This document shows positions 1 through 11,482 of a stretch of DNA of 64,000 bases, piece after piece. How positions within the stretch are numbered: the stretch's first letter is position 1; each line of letters begins with the position of its first letter. The position numbers and the translations under genes were made by a program. A model generated the notes under the pieces. The model saw nothing but the letters and a program-made list of their open reading frames with translations, was not told where the DNA came from and did no database searches. Source of the stretch: Tetrahymena thermophila SB210 (Eukaryota > Ciliophora > Oligohymenophorea > Hymenostomatida > Tetrahymenidae); contig NW_002476277.1 of the NCBI RefSeq assembly GCF_000189635.1, forward strand, positions 48,697 to 112,696, read 5' to 3'.

Positions 1-510
1 TAGTGATTTATTTACCTTTTTTGTTGAAAATTTTGGATTGATCAAATATTTTCATTAATAATATTTTTTTGAGATATTTTTATTTATTTATTTATTTATA
101 TATTTTTAAAAAATAGTAAAAAGACTTCATAGGAATTTTATTAATATATTATCCAGGTAAAAAAAATTTGTATGTTTATGATTTAATAATATAAAACCTT
201 TCTTGAGTTAGCATTAATTAAAAATATTAAAGCGCATTTATAGGCTGTTCCAAAGCTTATTTTGGTATCTAAATTTTTTAATTTCATTTTTATATTTATT
301 TTGTTTGGTAAAAAAGAAAGAAAGACAATAGAGTTTTTAAAAATGATTAATTAATTAATTATAAAAAACATATTTTAACTTTTTAAATTTTTTTTCAATA
401 AACAAATTAAAAAAACAAGTAAGCAATAAATAATAATTAATAAATTCTTTGTTTTTTGATAACATAAAATAATAAAAATATACTCTTTTTGTTTTTAATA
501 CATTCACTTT
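1..510. other. 3' flank of first E2 copy
   Basis: No gene seen. Positions about 65-335 closely resemble 6,340-6,606, and the end of the block resembles 9,890-9,960. This is therefore the downstream flank of a repeated unit, and the duplication may continue to the left of the window. It is AT-rich with TTTA runs. Confidence 0.5.
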
Positions 511-2226
511 TCATTCATCTTCTACATCCATATAATCGTTAGCGTCATCATAATTATAATATTCCTCATTAATTTCATATTCATTATATCCATTATATTC
601 ATTTATGGGTACTTTTGCTAATTATTTGAAGTCAATTTTTAGCTTTTGGCTGTCTTGTAATATGGATTGTTTTTTAATTAAGGTTTTGAATCCTTCAGGA
701 TCTTCTTTATATAGGGTTTTTGCATAGTGATTATAAACATCATCTAAATTCTTTTCATAAAGTAAACTGACTATACTTACAAGTACTTTTTAAATGGTAA
801 GCACTGTACTCCATTTATCTTAGAGAATATTTAGACATATTTCTCCTGATTCACTGATGTTTGGATGCAGAATTTACTAGTTGAAAGTAACTTTGGGAGG
901 CTCAGTAGGGTAATCTTCAGGTATAACAATAGTAACAGTGTAGGGTATTCCTTCGTAAGGAGTGTCTTTTGGACCTATGATCAAGCCTTCAAGCTAATTT
1001 AAATTATCTGACTAAGTGTAGTAAGCGAAACAGTGATCACTACAATTTAAATAATTAAATTCAAATTGATCATTTAAACACTCAAACAATTCATACAAAT
1101 CTCCTCTAAGTCTTAAATTTTTGATTAGAGGGAATACCTTTATTTATCCTTTTGTTTACAAACCTATTTTGTTCAAGATCTTTTATTAATTCTCAAATTT
1201 GTTAGAAATAAAAACCTCCAGAGGTATCTCATTAGAATTAAATTCTTAATACTTTTATTCATAATTCTCATAGTAAATTTTGGGATTAATAACTAAAAGT
1301 ATAGTGAATCCTTTTGAGTCATAATATAATTCCGCTATATCATTTCTTTTAGCTACACACTTTTATAGTATTTCAGGTTAACAGAAAATGTAAAAGAGGA
1401 TAGCTTATGATCCATCAGGTTTGAAATGAAAGGAAATATCTGGTAATGATAAATCAGAGGTTGGGTATTAAGTCACAAAATTTTCCATAAAATCACGATT
1501 GACTTTGTTTTATCGTTGAACAGCTTTTAAATTAGAAAATTGACCTATACAATCTTGAATCATTTATGAATCGCTTTCTAAATAATGATTCGCTTCATCT
1601 TTGAATGGCTAGCCATGTTAGGGACTATTTAGCTTATTTTCTTCATCTTATTGGTCATTTTAATCATTTTAATTTTGTTCAATTTCATCATCTTATTGGT
1701 TATTTAAATTAATTTAATTTTGTTCAATTTCATCATCTTATTGGTCATTTTAATCATTTTAATTTTGTTCAATTTCATCATCTTATTGGTTATTTAAATT
1801 AATTTAATTTTGTTCAATTTCATCATCTTATTGGTCATTTAAATCATTTTAATTTTGTTCAATTTCATCATCCCATTGGTCATCTAAATAAATTTAATTT
1901 TGTTCAATTTCATCATCTTATTGGTCATTTTAATCATTTTAATTTTGTTCGATTTCATCATCTTATCGGTCATTTTAATCATTTTAATTTTATTCAATTT
2001 CATCATCTTATTGGTCATTTAAATCATTATAACTTTGTTCATTTTCATCTTATATGTAATTAAATTTTAAATCTTCATATTATTAGTCATTTTAGTAAGA
2101 TGAATCAGATTAATTTTCTTTGCATTCCTCTATTTCATCTCCATTTTTTTCTCCCTCCATTTCACTAAATTTATTGCAAAATGAGCAATTACATTTTCCT
2201 TTGTATTATTATTATTATTAACTCAT
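511..2226 (-). CDS. Long ubiquitin-conjugating (E2) protein, copy 1
   Basis: The frame of 571 codons is uninterrupted when TAA/TAG are read as Gln and ends in TGA. The N-terminus is MSQQQQQY followed by a short CxCxxC motif (C12, C14, C17). Next comes an acidic Gln/Asn/Asp-rich stretch made of 15-residue repeats, a region conserved among the four copies, then a C-terminal UBC fold. Its E2 marks are LIIGPKDTPYEG, YPTEPPKVTF, HPNI and GEICLNILQDKW, with the catalytic Cys at residue 464. E2 enzymes accept ubiquitin from E1 as a thioester on this Cys. The tail is Tyr/Asp/Glu-rich and ends MDVEDE. At 571 residues it is much longer than a core E2 (about 150). The start is the first ATG of a frame shared by all paralogues. 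The substrate and E3 partner are unknown. Confidence 0.88.
1645..2045 (-). repeat. 45-bp coding minisatellite in E2 copy 1
   Basis: Nearly nine imperfect 45-bp units lie inside the coding region and each encodes 15 residues of the type NDQQDDEIEQNQNDQ. Because the unit is a multiple of three, copy-number change keeps the frame. The other three E2 paralogues hold only one or two degenerate versions, so the array expanded in copy 1 alone. Confidence 0.85.
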
Positions 2227-3894
2227 TTTTTTATGATTTCCTTTTTTTTTTATTAAATTACTATTTTATTAAAAATTATAAATTATAAATTTGTTTTGTT
2301 GGCACTTAAAGCTTTTGAAAGTATCAAATAAAATTTTTTAGCTGATAATTTTATAAAAGTTTCCTATTATATCTTCTTTAAATTTGTAATAAAATAAATA
2401 CATTACTTTTATCTCAAAAATTAAATTCACATAAAATTCATAGTCCTGTTTTCTCTCTATGCAGAAAAACTAACTAATACTCCAAGTTAAATCTTTTTTA
2501 TTTTGTAAGATAGCTGATTATTTTACTATCAAAAATATTGAAAAGCTCAAATTTTTCTATTTCAAGGGGTTGCTGCTTTGATTTGTAACATATTCATTTT
2601 TGAAACATTTGTTAGTAGAAATAAGAACTATTTCAAGAACTAAATAATAATTTACTACTAATATATCATAATAAAGGTTTTATTGATTAAATATCATACA
2701 TAATACGACCCAAAAAAGTAATGTTAACAAAGTTTTTGTGTTTAAATATTTCTTAAAGCAAGAGAATAAATCTAATTTTACATTATGGATAATAAAAACT
2801 ATATTAGCCATGAAATAATAAAATGTGTAAATAGTTGTGTAAATTTAGCAACAAAATATTTAAAATAAAATAATTAAAATGTTTTTATGCATAATTTTTG
2901 AAATATATTTATTAAATGATAGATTTATTTTTGGCTTTCTATATTAACTCTTTAAAGAATTTGCAAAACATTTATTTAAGATAAGATCTCTATCTTACTA
3001 TTCTTTATATCGCTCGTCTTTAATTAATATCAAATATACTGACTAATAAATATCTCAAAAGTAGATTGAATTTTTAATTTATGATCTTTTTTTCCGTAAT
3101 TAATATCCATTACATAAAGTAATAATTAATTAATAATTAAATTGTGTAAACTATTTCATCATTAAGAAAAATAAAAGTATTTTTTTAATTCAAATGAAAT
3201 AATAATCAGAATTTAACACTTTTTTTCCTATTATTTAAAATACTGATAGATTAAAGTAAGACTTTAAGTGCTTCCTTCACATATTTCTGATGTTTAAATA
3301 ATGATAAAAGATATAAATTAAAAAGAAAGAATAAATTTTTAGAATTACTTTTTAATTCTTTTATGTAATATTAATTTTTTGAATACGAATAGAGTTCAAT
3401 TAAAATAAGGCAGATGATAAAAATATGAAATATTATTTGCTTTGAATTTGAGTAGAGCTTGATTAAAATAAAGACTATGATAACAATATTATTTGCAATA
3501 TTATGATACTCAAAATAAAGATAAGACAACACATTAAGTAAATAAAAAATAAATACACCATAAATATTTTAATTGATTATTTTCAAAATATAATTAAGAA
3601 AAAAAAATATTTTCACCGAATTTTTGAAAGGTATCTTACTATACCTAAACAAATTTAAAAAATAAAAAAAACACTAAGGTTTGCATAGTTTATTATTTAA
3701 ATAAACTTTAATAAAGTAAGACAACATAGTTATAAAAAATAATTAATTAATAAAAAACATATTTTAACTTTTAAGTTTTACTACTTTATAAATTAAAAAA
3801 AACAAGTAATTAATAATTAATAAGCTACTTATTTTTTGATAACATAAAATAATAAAAACAAATATACACTCTTTATTTTTAATACATTCACTTT
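2227..3894. other. Spacer upstream of E2 copy 1
   Basis: No gene seen. It is AT-rich DNA related to the other E2 spacers. It includes a conserved, less AT-rich block at about 2,561-2,583 (reading TTCAAGGGGTTGCTGCTTTG), roughly 340 bp upstream of the start codon, that recurs in front of every copy. Confidence 0.45.
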
Positions 3895-5283
3895 TCATTC
3901 ATCTTCTATATCCATATATTAGTAATCATCATCATCATATCCTTCATAAGTATTATAGCCATCGTTATTTTCATATTCATCATATCCATTTTATTCATTT
4001 ATGGGTACTTTTGCCAATTATTTGAAGTCAATTTTTAGCTTTTGGCTATCTTGCAATATGGATTATTTTTTAATTAAAGTTTTGTATTCTTCAGGATCTT
4101 CTTGATATAGGGTTTTTGCATAGTGATTATAAACATCATCTAAATTCTTTTCATAAAGTAAACTGACTATACTTACAAGCACTTTTTAAATGGTAAGCAC
4201 TGTACTCCATTTATCTTAGAGAATATTTAGACATATTTCTCCTTATTCACTGATGTTTGGATGCAGAATTTACTAGTTGAAAGTAACTTTGGGAGGCTCA
4301 ATAGGGTATTAATCAGGTATTTAAATAGTAACAGTGTAGGGTATTCCTTCGTAAGGAGTGTCTTGTGGACCTATGATCAAGCCTTCAAGCTAATTTAAAT
4401 TATCTGACTAAGTGTAGTAAGCGAAACAGTGATCACTGCAATTAGAATAGTTAAATTCAAATTTATCATCTAAACACTCAAACAATTCATTTAAATCTCT
4501 TCTAAGTCTTAAATTTTAGATTTGAGGGAATACCTTTATTTACCTTTTTGCTTACAAGCCTATTTTGTATAAGATCTTTTATTAACTCTCAAACTTGTTA
4601 GAAATAAAAACCTCCAGAGGTATCTCATTAGAATTAAATTCTTAATGTTTTTAGTCAAAATTCTTATAGTCAATTTTAGGCTTAATAACTAAAAGTATAG
4701 TGAAACCTATTGAGTCATAAAATAATTCCGCTATATCATTTCTTTTAGCTACACACTTTTATAGTATTTCAGGTTAACAGAAAATGCTAAAGAGGATAGC
4801 TTATGATCCATCAGGTTTGAAATGAAAGGAAATATCTGGTAATGATAAATCAGAGGTAGGGTATTATGTCACAAAATTTTGCATAAAATCATGACTGGCT
4901 TCGTTTTATTGTTGAACATCTTTTAAATTAGAAAATTGACCTATCCAATCTTTAATCATTTATAAATCATTATCTATATTATGATTTACTTCAAATTTAA
5001 ATGGTTAGTCATATAAGGGATTATTTTGGTTATTTTAATCATTTTAATTTTGTTAGATTTCATATTATTGGTTATTTTAAACATATTAATTTTGGTCATT
5101 TTCATCTTGTTATACTTATGAACTTTTTAATTTTTCATATTATTAATAATTTTAGGAATATGAATTAGATTAATTTTCTTTAGATTCCTCTATTTCATCT
5201 CTGTTTATTTCTCCCTACATTTTATTAAATCTAGAGCAAAAAGGGCAATTACATTTTCCTTTATATTATTATTATTGACTCAT
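3895..5283 (-). CDS. Long ubiquitin-conjugating (E2) protein, copy 2
   Basis: An intact frame of 462 codons ends in TGA. It has the same architecture as copy 1: MSQQQQY, a CxCxxC motif, an acidic Gln/Asn-rich linker without the expanded 15-mer array, the conserved middle region and a C-terminal UBC domain. The HPNI motif and the catalytic Cys (residue 351, in GEICLNIL) are present, so it should be a competent E2. The tail holds an Asp run and ends MDIEDE. It lies about 1.7 kb from copy 1 on the same strand. Identity to copy 4 is visibly high over the E2 domain. Confidence 0.88.
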
Positions 5284-6777
5284 TTTTTTATGATTTCCTT
5301 TTTTTTTTATTTAATTATTATTTAATTAAAAAATTATTAATTATCAATTTGTTTTGTTGGCACTTAAAGCTTTTGAAAGTATCAAATAAAATTTGCTTAG
5401 CTGATTTTTTTATAAAGGTTTCCTATTATTTCTTCTTTAAATTTGTAATAAAATAAAATACTTTTATCACAAATATTAAATTCACATAAAATTCATAGCC
5501 ATGATTTCTTTCTCTAATTGTAACAAAACTAATACTCCAAGTTAACTTCTTTTTATTTTATGAGTTTAAAAGCTCAAATTTTTTTATTTCAAGGGGTTGC
5601 TGCTTTGATCATTTATAGTATATTCATTTTTAAAGCGTATGTTAGTAGAAATAAGAAGTATTAAAAGGATTAAATGATAATTTAGAACTAATATATCATA
5701 ATAAAGGTGTTAATGATTAAATATCATAATACGACCCAAAATTTAATTTAAAGTCTAATTGATATGTTTGATCTGTTGTATGCTATCTATTCCAAAGATA
5801 ATTTTTTTTCCAAACTATTCAAAAATAAAAGTGTTTTATTTTTTACTTTCTTTTAATTAAATTGTGAAAACTATTTCATTATTAAGAAAAATAAAAGTAT
5901 TTTTTTAAATTCAAATAAAATAATAATCATAATAAAACACTATTTTTTCCTATTATTTAAAATTTAAAGATTAAAGTAAGGATTTAAGTGCTTCCTTCAA
6001 ATATTTCTGATGTATAAATAATCATAATAAATATAAATTAAGAAGATCGAATACACTTTTAGAGTTACTACTTTTTAATTCTTTTATGTAAAATTAATTT
6101 TTTGAATTCGAATATAAATCAAATAAAATAAAGAAGATGATAAAAATATAAAATATTATTTTTTTTGAATTCGAATAGAGTTCAATTAAAATAAATACGA
6201 TGATAACAGTGTGAAATATTATTTGAAATTTTGTGATATTCAAAATAAAAATAAGATAGACAACACAATAAGTAAATAAAAAATATATCATAATCATTAA
6301 TTGATTATTTTTAAAATATAATTAGAATTTAGCTAAGAGAAAAAAATATATTTATTTATTTTTTTATTTATTTATATATTTTTAAAAAATAGTAATAAGA
6401 CTTCATATATGTTTTATAAATATAATGTAGAGATAAAAAAAATTGTATGTTTGATTTAATAATATAAAACCTTTCCTTAATTATCATTTATTCAAAATAT
6501 TAAATTGCATTTATAGTCTGTTCCAAAGCTTATTTTGGAATCTATAATTTTTTAATTTCATTTTTATATTTATTTTGTTTGATAAAAATAAACAAAGACA
6601 ATAGAGTTGAAAAAATGATTAATTAATTATAAAAAACATATTTTAACTTTTTAAGTTTTATAAATAAACAAATTAAAAAAACAAGTAAGTAATAAATAAT
6701 TAATAAATTCTTTGTATTTTGATAACATAAAATAATAAAAACAAATATACACTCTTTGTTTTTAATACATTCACTAT
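5284..6777. other. Spacer upstream of E2 copy 2
   Basis: No gene seen. It shares the spacer blocks of the other units, including the GGGGTTGCTGCTTTGAT block near 5,588-5,610. The short minus-strand frame around 6,094-6,297 is AT-driven Phe/Ile/Tyr sequence and not convincing as a protein. Confidence 0.4.
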
Positions 6778-8153
6778 TCATTCATCTTCTACATCATCCA
6801 TATATACGTTATCGTCATCATATCCTTCATAATTATTATAGCCATCATTAGTTTCATATTCATCTTATTAATTTAAGGGTACTTTTGCCAATTATTTGAA
6901 GTCAATTAATAGTTTTTGGCTGTTTTGCAATATGGATTGTTTTTTAATTAAGGTTTTGTATTCTTCAGGATCTTCTTGATATAGGGTTTTTGCATAGTGA
7001 TTATAAACATCATCTAAATTCTTTTCATAAAGTAAACTGACTATACTTACAAGCACTTTTTAAATGGTAAGCACTGTACTCCATTTATCTTAGAGAATAT
7101 TTAGACATATTTCTCCTTATTCACTGATGTTTGGATGCAGAATTTACTGGTTGAAAGTAACTTTAGGAGGCTAATAGGGTATTAATCAGGTATAACAATA
7201 GTAACAGTGTAGGGTATTCCTTCATAAGGAGTGTCTTGTGGACCTATGATTAAGCCTTGGAGCTAATTTAAATTGTTTGACTAAGTGTAGTAAGCGAAAC
7301 AGTGATCGCTGCAATTTGAATAGTTAAATTCAAATTTATCATCTAAACACTCAAATAATTCATTTAAATCTCTTCTAAGTCTCAAATTTTTGATTAGAGG
7401 GAATACCTTGATTTATCGTTTTGTTTACAAACCTATTTTGTTCAAGATCTTTTATTAATTCTCAAACTTGTTAGAAATAAAAACCTCCAGAGGTATCTCA
7501 TTAGAATTAAATTCTTAATGTTTTTAGTCAAAATTCTAATAGTCAATTTTAGGCTTAATAACTAAAAGTATAGTGAAACCTATTGAGTCATAAAATAATT
7601 CCGCTATATCATTTCTTTTAGCTACACACTTTTATAGTATTTCAGGTTTACAGAAAATGCTAAAGAGGATAGCTTATGATCCATCAGGTTTGAAATGAAA
7701 GGAAATATCTGGTAATGATAAATCAGAGGTAGGGTATTATGTCACAAAATTTTGCATAAAATCATGATTGACATTGTTTTATCGTTGAACAGCTTTTAAA
7801 TTAGAAAATTGACCTATCCAATCTTTAATCATTTATAAATCATTATCTATATTATTATATGCTTCAAATTTAACTGGTTAATCATATTAGGGATTATTTT
7901 GGTTATTTTAATCATTTTAATTTTGTTAGATTTCTACTTATTGGTTATTTTAAACATTTTAATTTTGGTCATTTTCATCTTGTTATACTTATGAACTTTT
8001 TAATTTTTCATTTTATTAATAATTTTAGATATATGAAGGAAATTTATTTTCTTTGGATTCCTCTATTTCATCTCCATCTTTTTTTTCCTACACTGACCTA
8101 AATCTTGAGCAATAAGAGCAATTACATTTTCCTTTGTATTATTATTAACTCAT
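6771..8153 (-). pseudogene. Frameshifted E2 protein, copy 3
   Basis: This is the third paralogue, with the same N-terminus (MSQQQ, CxCxxC) and conserved middle region. Compared with copies 2 and 4, one base is missing near 7,172 (GGAGGCTAATAGGG here, GGAGGCTCAATAGGG there), inside the UBC domain just after the TVTIVIPDQYPI stretch. Downstream of this point the start-codon frame leaves the E2 frame, so the HPNI motif and the catalytic Cys codon (7,105-7,107) are not translated in it. The shifted frame runs on by chance to a TGA at 6,771-6,773, while the E2-frame TGA is at 6,778-6,780. The sequences around the shift and the inactivating effect are seen directly. Whether this is a true pseudogene or a one-base assembly error cannot be told here. 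Confidence 0.75.
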
Positions 8154-8286
8154 TTTTATGATTTCCTTTATTATTTTTATTAATTTACTATTTTATTAAA
8201 AATTATAAATTATCAATTATCAATTTGTTTTGGCACTTAAAGCTTTTGAAAGTATTAAATAAAATTTGCTTAGCTGATTTTTTATA

Positions 8287-8294
8287 AAAGTTTC
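8287..8294. repeat. Left target-site duplication AAAGTTTC
   Basis: Direct repeat flanking the inverted-repeat element, paired with 8,408-8,415. A single copy is present at the orthologous position in the other E2 units. Confidence 0.8.
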
Positions 8295-8407
8295 GGGAGG
8301 GTGAAATCCAGAACGAAGCATAAAGGTAGGAGTGGAAATATGGTATTTTATCTATGATATTTAATACCAAATCAATATAATGGCGTTCTGGATTTCACCC
8401 TCCCCCT
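8295..8407. mobile_element. MITE-like inverted-repeat insertion
   Basis: A 113-bp element has 21-bp perfect terminal inverted repeats: 8,295-8,315 (GGGAGGGTGAAATCCAGAAC...) and 8,384-8,404. A smaller inner inverted repeat (GGTATT/AATACC) lets it fold into one hairpin. It is flanked by direct 8-bp repeats AAAGTTTC at 8,287-8,294 and 8,408-8,415. The matching places in E2 copies 1, 2 and 4 have a single copy of this site followed directly by CTATTAT, so they are empty sites. Perfect TIRs, an 8-bp duplication and no coding capacity fit a non-autonomous DNA transposon; 8 bp is the length usual for hAT elements, but that family call is inference. It lies about 140 bp upstream of the frameshifted E2 gene and is clearly richer in GC than its surroundings. 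Confidence 0.85.
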
Positions 8408-8415
8408 AAAGTTTC
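8408..8415. repeat. Right target-site duplication AAAGTTTC
   Basis: Second copy of the 8-bp direct repeat, immediately followed by the CTATTATTTCT sequence shared by all E2 spacers. Confidence 0.8.
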
Positions 8416-10129
8416 CTATTATTTCTACTTTAAATTTGTAATAAAATAAATACATTACTTTTATCTCAAAAATTAAATTCACATAAAATTCAAAGTCCTG
8501 ATTTCTTTCTCTCTTTGTAGCAAAACTAATACTCTAAGTTAACTTCTTTTTATTTTATGAGATAGTCGATTATTTTACTATCAAAAATATTAAAAGCTCA
8601 AATTTTTATATTTAAAGGGGTTGCTACTTTGATCATTTGTAGCAAATTCATTTTTAAAGCGTATGTTAGTAGAAATAAGAAGTATTAAAAGGATTAAATG
8701 ATAATTTACAACTAATATACCATAATAAAGGTGTTAATGATTAAATATCATAATACTACCCAAAACAAAAGTATTACTAACAAAGTTTTTGTGTTTAAAA
8801 TATTTCTTGAAGTAAGAAAATACATCTAATTTTGCATTATGAATATTAAATCAATACTTTATTAATCAATAAATAAAAAAATGAGTAAATACTCGTGTAA
8901 ATTTAACAACAAAATATTTAAAATAAAATCATTAAAATGTCTTTCAGCTTAATTTTTGAAATATAATCATTAAATAATAGATTTATTTTTCGCTTTCTAT
9001 ATTAACTCTTTAAAGAATTAGCAAAACACTTATTTAAGATAAGATATATATCTATCTTTTTGACTATGTTTTATATCACAACTAATTATCGCATTATAAT
9101 TAATTGCAAATATACTAATATCTCAAAAGTAGATTGAATTATAAATTTATAGTCTCTTTTTTCAGTAATTAACATGCATTACATCAAGTAATAACTAATA
9201 ATAAATAAGCATATATCAAAAATCATTTTTAAATAAATAAAGAATTATTTATTCAAAAAAATATTTTATCTGCATTTACTTACTTACTGAAACTAAAAAA
9301 ATTTAAATAAAATCTAATTTCATATTAAAAGACATATATAATAAATTTAATTTAAAGTCTAATTGATATGTTTGATCTGTTATATGCTATCTATTCCAAA
9401 GATAATTTTTTTTCCAAACTGTTCAAAAATAAAAGTGTTTTATTTTTTACTTTCTTTTAATTAAATTGTGAAAACTATTTCATTATTAAGAAAAATAAAA
9501 GTATTTTTTTAAATTCAAATAAAATAATAATCATAATAAAACACTATTTTTTCCTATTATTTAAAATATTTAAAGATTAAAGTAAGGATTTAAGTGCTTC
9601 CTTCAAATATTTCTGATGTATAAATAATGATAAAAAATATAAATTAAGAAGATCGAATACACTTTTAGAGTTACTTTTTAATTCTTTTATGAAAAATTAA
9701 TTTTTTGAATTCGAATAGAAATCAATTAAAATAAAGAAGATGATAAAAATATGAAATATTATTTGCAATATTATGATATTCAAAATAAAAATAAAACATA
9801 AAACACAATAAGTAAATAAAAAATATACCATAAACATTATAATTGATTATTTTTAAAATATAATTAGAATTTATCTAAAGAGAAAAATTGATCTAAAATT
9901 TTTTAATTTCATTTTTATATTTATTTTATTTGGTAAAAAATAAAGAAAGACAATAGAGTTTAAAAAATGATTAATTAATTATAAAAAACATATTTTAACT
10001 TTTTAAATTTTACAAATAAACAAATTAAAAAAACAAGTAAGCAATAAATAATTAATAAATTCTTTGTATTTTGATAACATAAAATAATAAAAACAAATAT
10101 ACACTCTTTGTTTTTAATACATTCACTTT

Positions 10130-11482
10130 TCATTCATCTTCTATATCCATATATTAGTTATCATCATCATCATCATATCCTTCATAATTATTATAGTAAT
10201 CATTAGTTTCATATTCATCATATCCATTTTATTAATTTATGGGTACTTTTGCCAATTATTTGAAGTCAATTAATAGCTTTTGGCTGTCTTGTAATATGGA
10301 TTGTTTTTTAATTAAGGTTTTGTATTCTTCAGGATCTTCTTGATATAGGGTTTTTGCATAGTGATTATAAACATCATCTAAATTCTTTTCATAAAGTAAA
10401 CTGACTATACTTACAAGCACTTTTTAAATGGTAAGCACTGTATTCCATTTATCTTAGAGAATATTTAGACATATTTCTCCTTATTCACTGATGTTTGGAT
10501 GCAGAATTTACTGGTTGAAAGTAACTTTAGGAGGCTCAATAGGGTATTAATCAGGTATAACAATAGTAACAGTGTAGGGTATTCCTTCGTAAGGAGTGTC
10601 TTGTGGACCTATGATCAAGCCTTCAAGCTAATTTAAATTATCTGACTAAGTGTAGTAAGCGAAACAGTGATCGCTGCAATTTGAATATTTAAATTCAAAT
10701 TGATCATCTAAACACTCAAACAATTCATTTAAATCTCTTCTAAGTCTTAAATTTTTGATTAGAGGGAATTACTTTATTTATGCTTTTGCTTACAAACCTT
10801 TTTCTTTCAAGATCTTTTATTAATTCTCAAACTTGTTAGAAATAAAAACCTCCAGAGGTATCTCATTAGAATTAAATTCTTAATGTTTTTAGTCAAAATT
10901 CTCATAGGCAATTTTGGGATCAATAACTAAAAGTATAGTGAATCCTATTGGGTCATAATATAATTTGGCTATATCATTTCTTTTAGCTACACACTTTTAT
11001 AGTATTTCAGGTTAACAGAAAATGCTAAAGAGGATAGCTTATGATCCATCAGATTTGAAATGAAAGGAAATATCTGGTAATGATAAATCAGAGGTTGGGT
11101 ATTATGTCACAAAATTTTTCATAAAATCATGACTGGCTTCGTTTTATTGTTGAACATCTTTTAAATTAGAAAATTGACCTATCCAATCTTTAATCATTTA
11201 TAAATCATTATCTATATTATGATTTGCTTCAAATTTAAATGGTTAGTCATTTAAGGGATTATTTTGGTTATTTTAATCATTTTAATTTTGTTAGATTTCA
11301 TCTTATTGGTTATTTTATGAATTTTTTAATTTTTCATATTATTAATAATTTTAGATAAATGAATTAAATTTATTTTCTTTGGATTCCTCTATTTCATCTC
11401 CATCTTTTTTTCCCTAAAAAGCCCTAAATCTATTACAAAAAGAGCAATTACATTTTCCTGATTATTATTATTATTAACTCAT
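10130..11482 (-). CDS. Long ubiquitin-conjugating (E2) protein, copy 4
   Basis: An intact frame of 450 codons ends in TGA. It starts MSQQQQQSGKCNCSFC (CxCxxC motif) and continues with an acidic Asn/Gln-rich linker, the shared middle region and a C-terminal UBC domain with HPNI and the catalytic Cys at residue 338. One visible change in the active-site region is KWNTVLTI where copies 1 and 2 have KWSTVLTI. The C-terminal tail has an Asp run. It is the shortest intact paralogue and lies at the end of the array. Confidence 0.88.

Larger units (their letters stand above)
8154..10129. other. Spacer upstream of E2 copy 3
   Basis: No gene seen. It contains the inserted inverted-repeat element (8,295-8,407), the conserved block near 8,611-8,633 in a diverged form, and AT-rich DNA shared with the other spacers. 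Confidence 0.4.

Noticed and set aside
6094..6297. Minus-strand ORF rich in Ile/Phe/Tyr
   Set aside because: It lies in a duplicated non-coding spacer, its composition simply reflects AT bias, and it is not preserved in the other three spacers.
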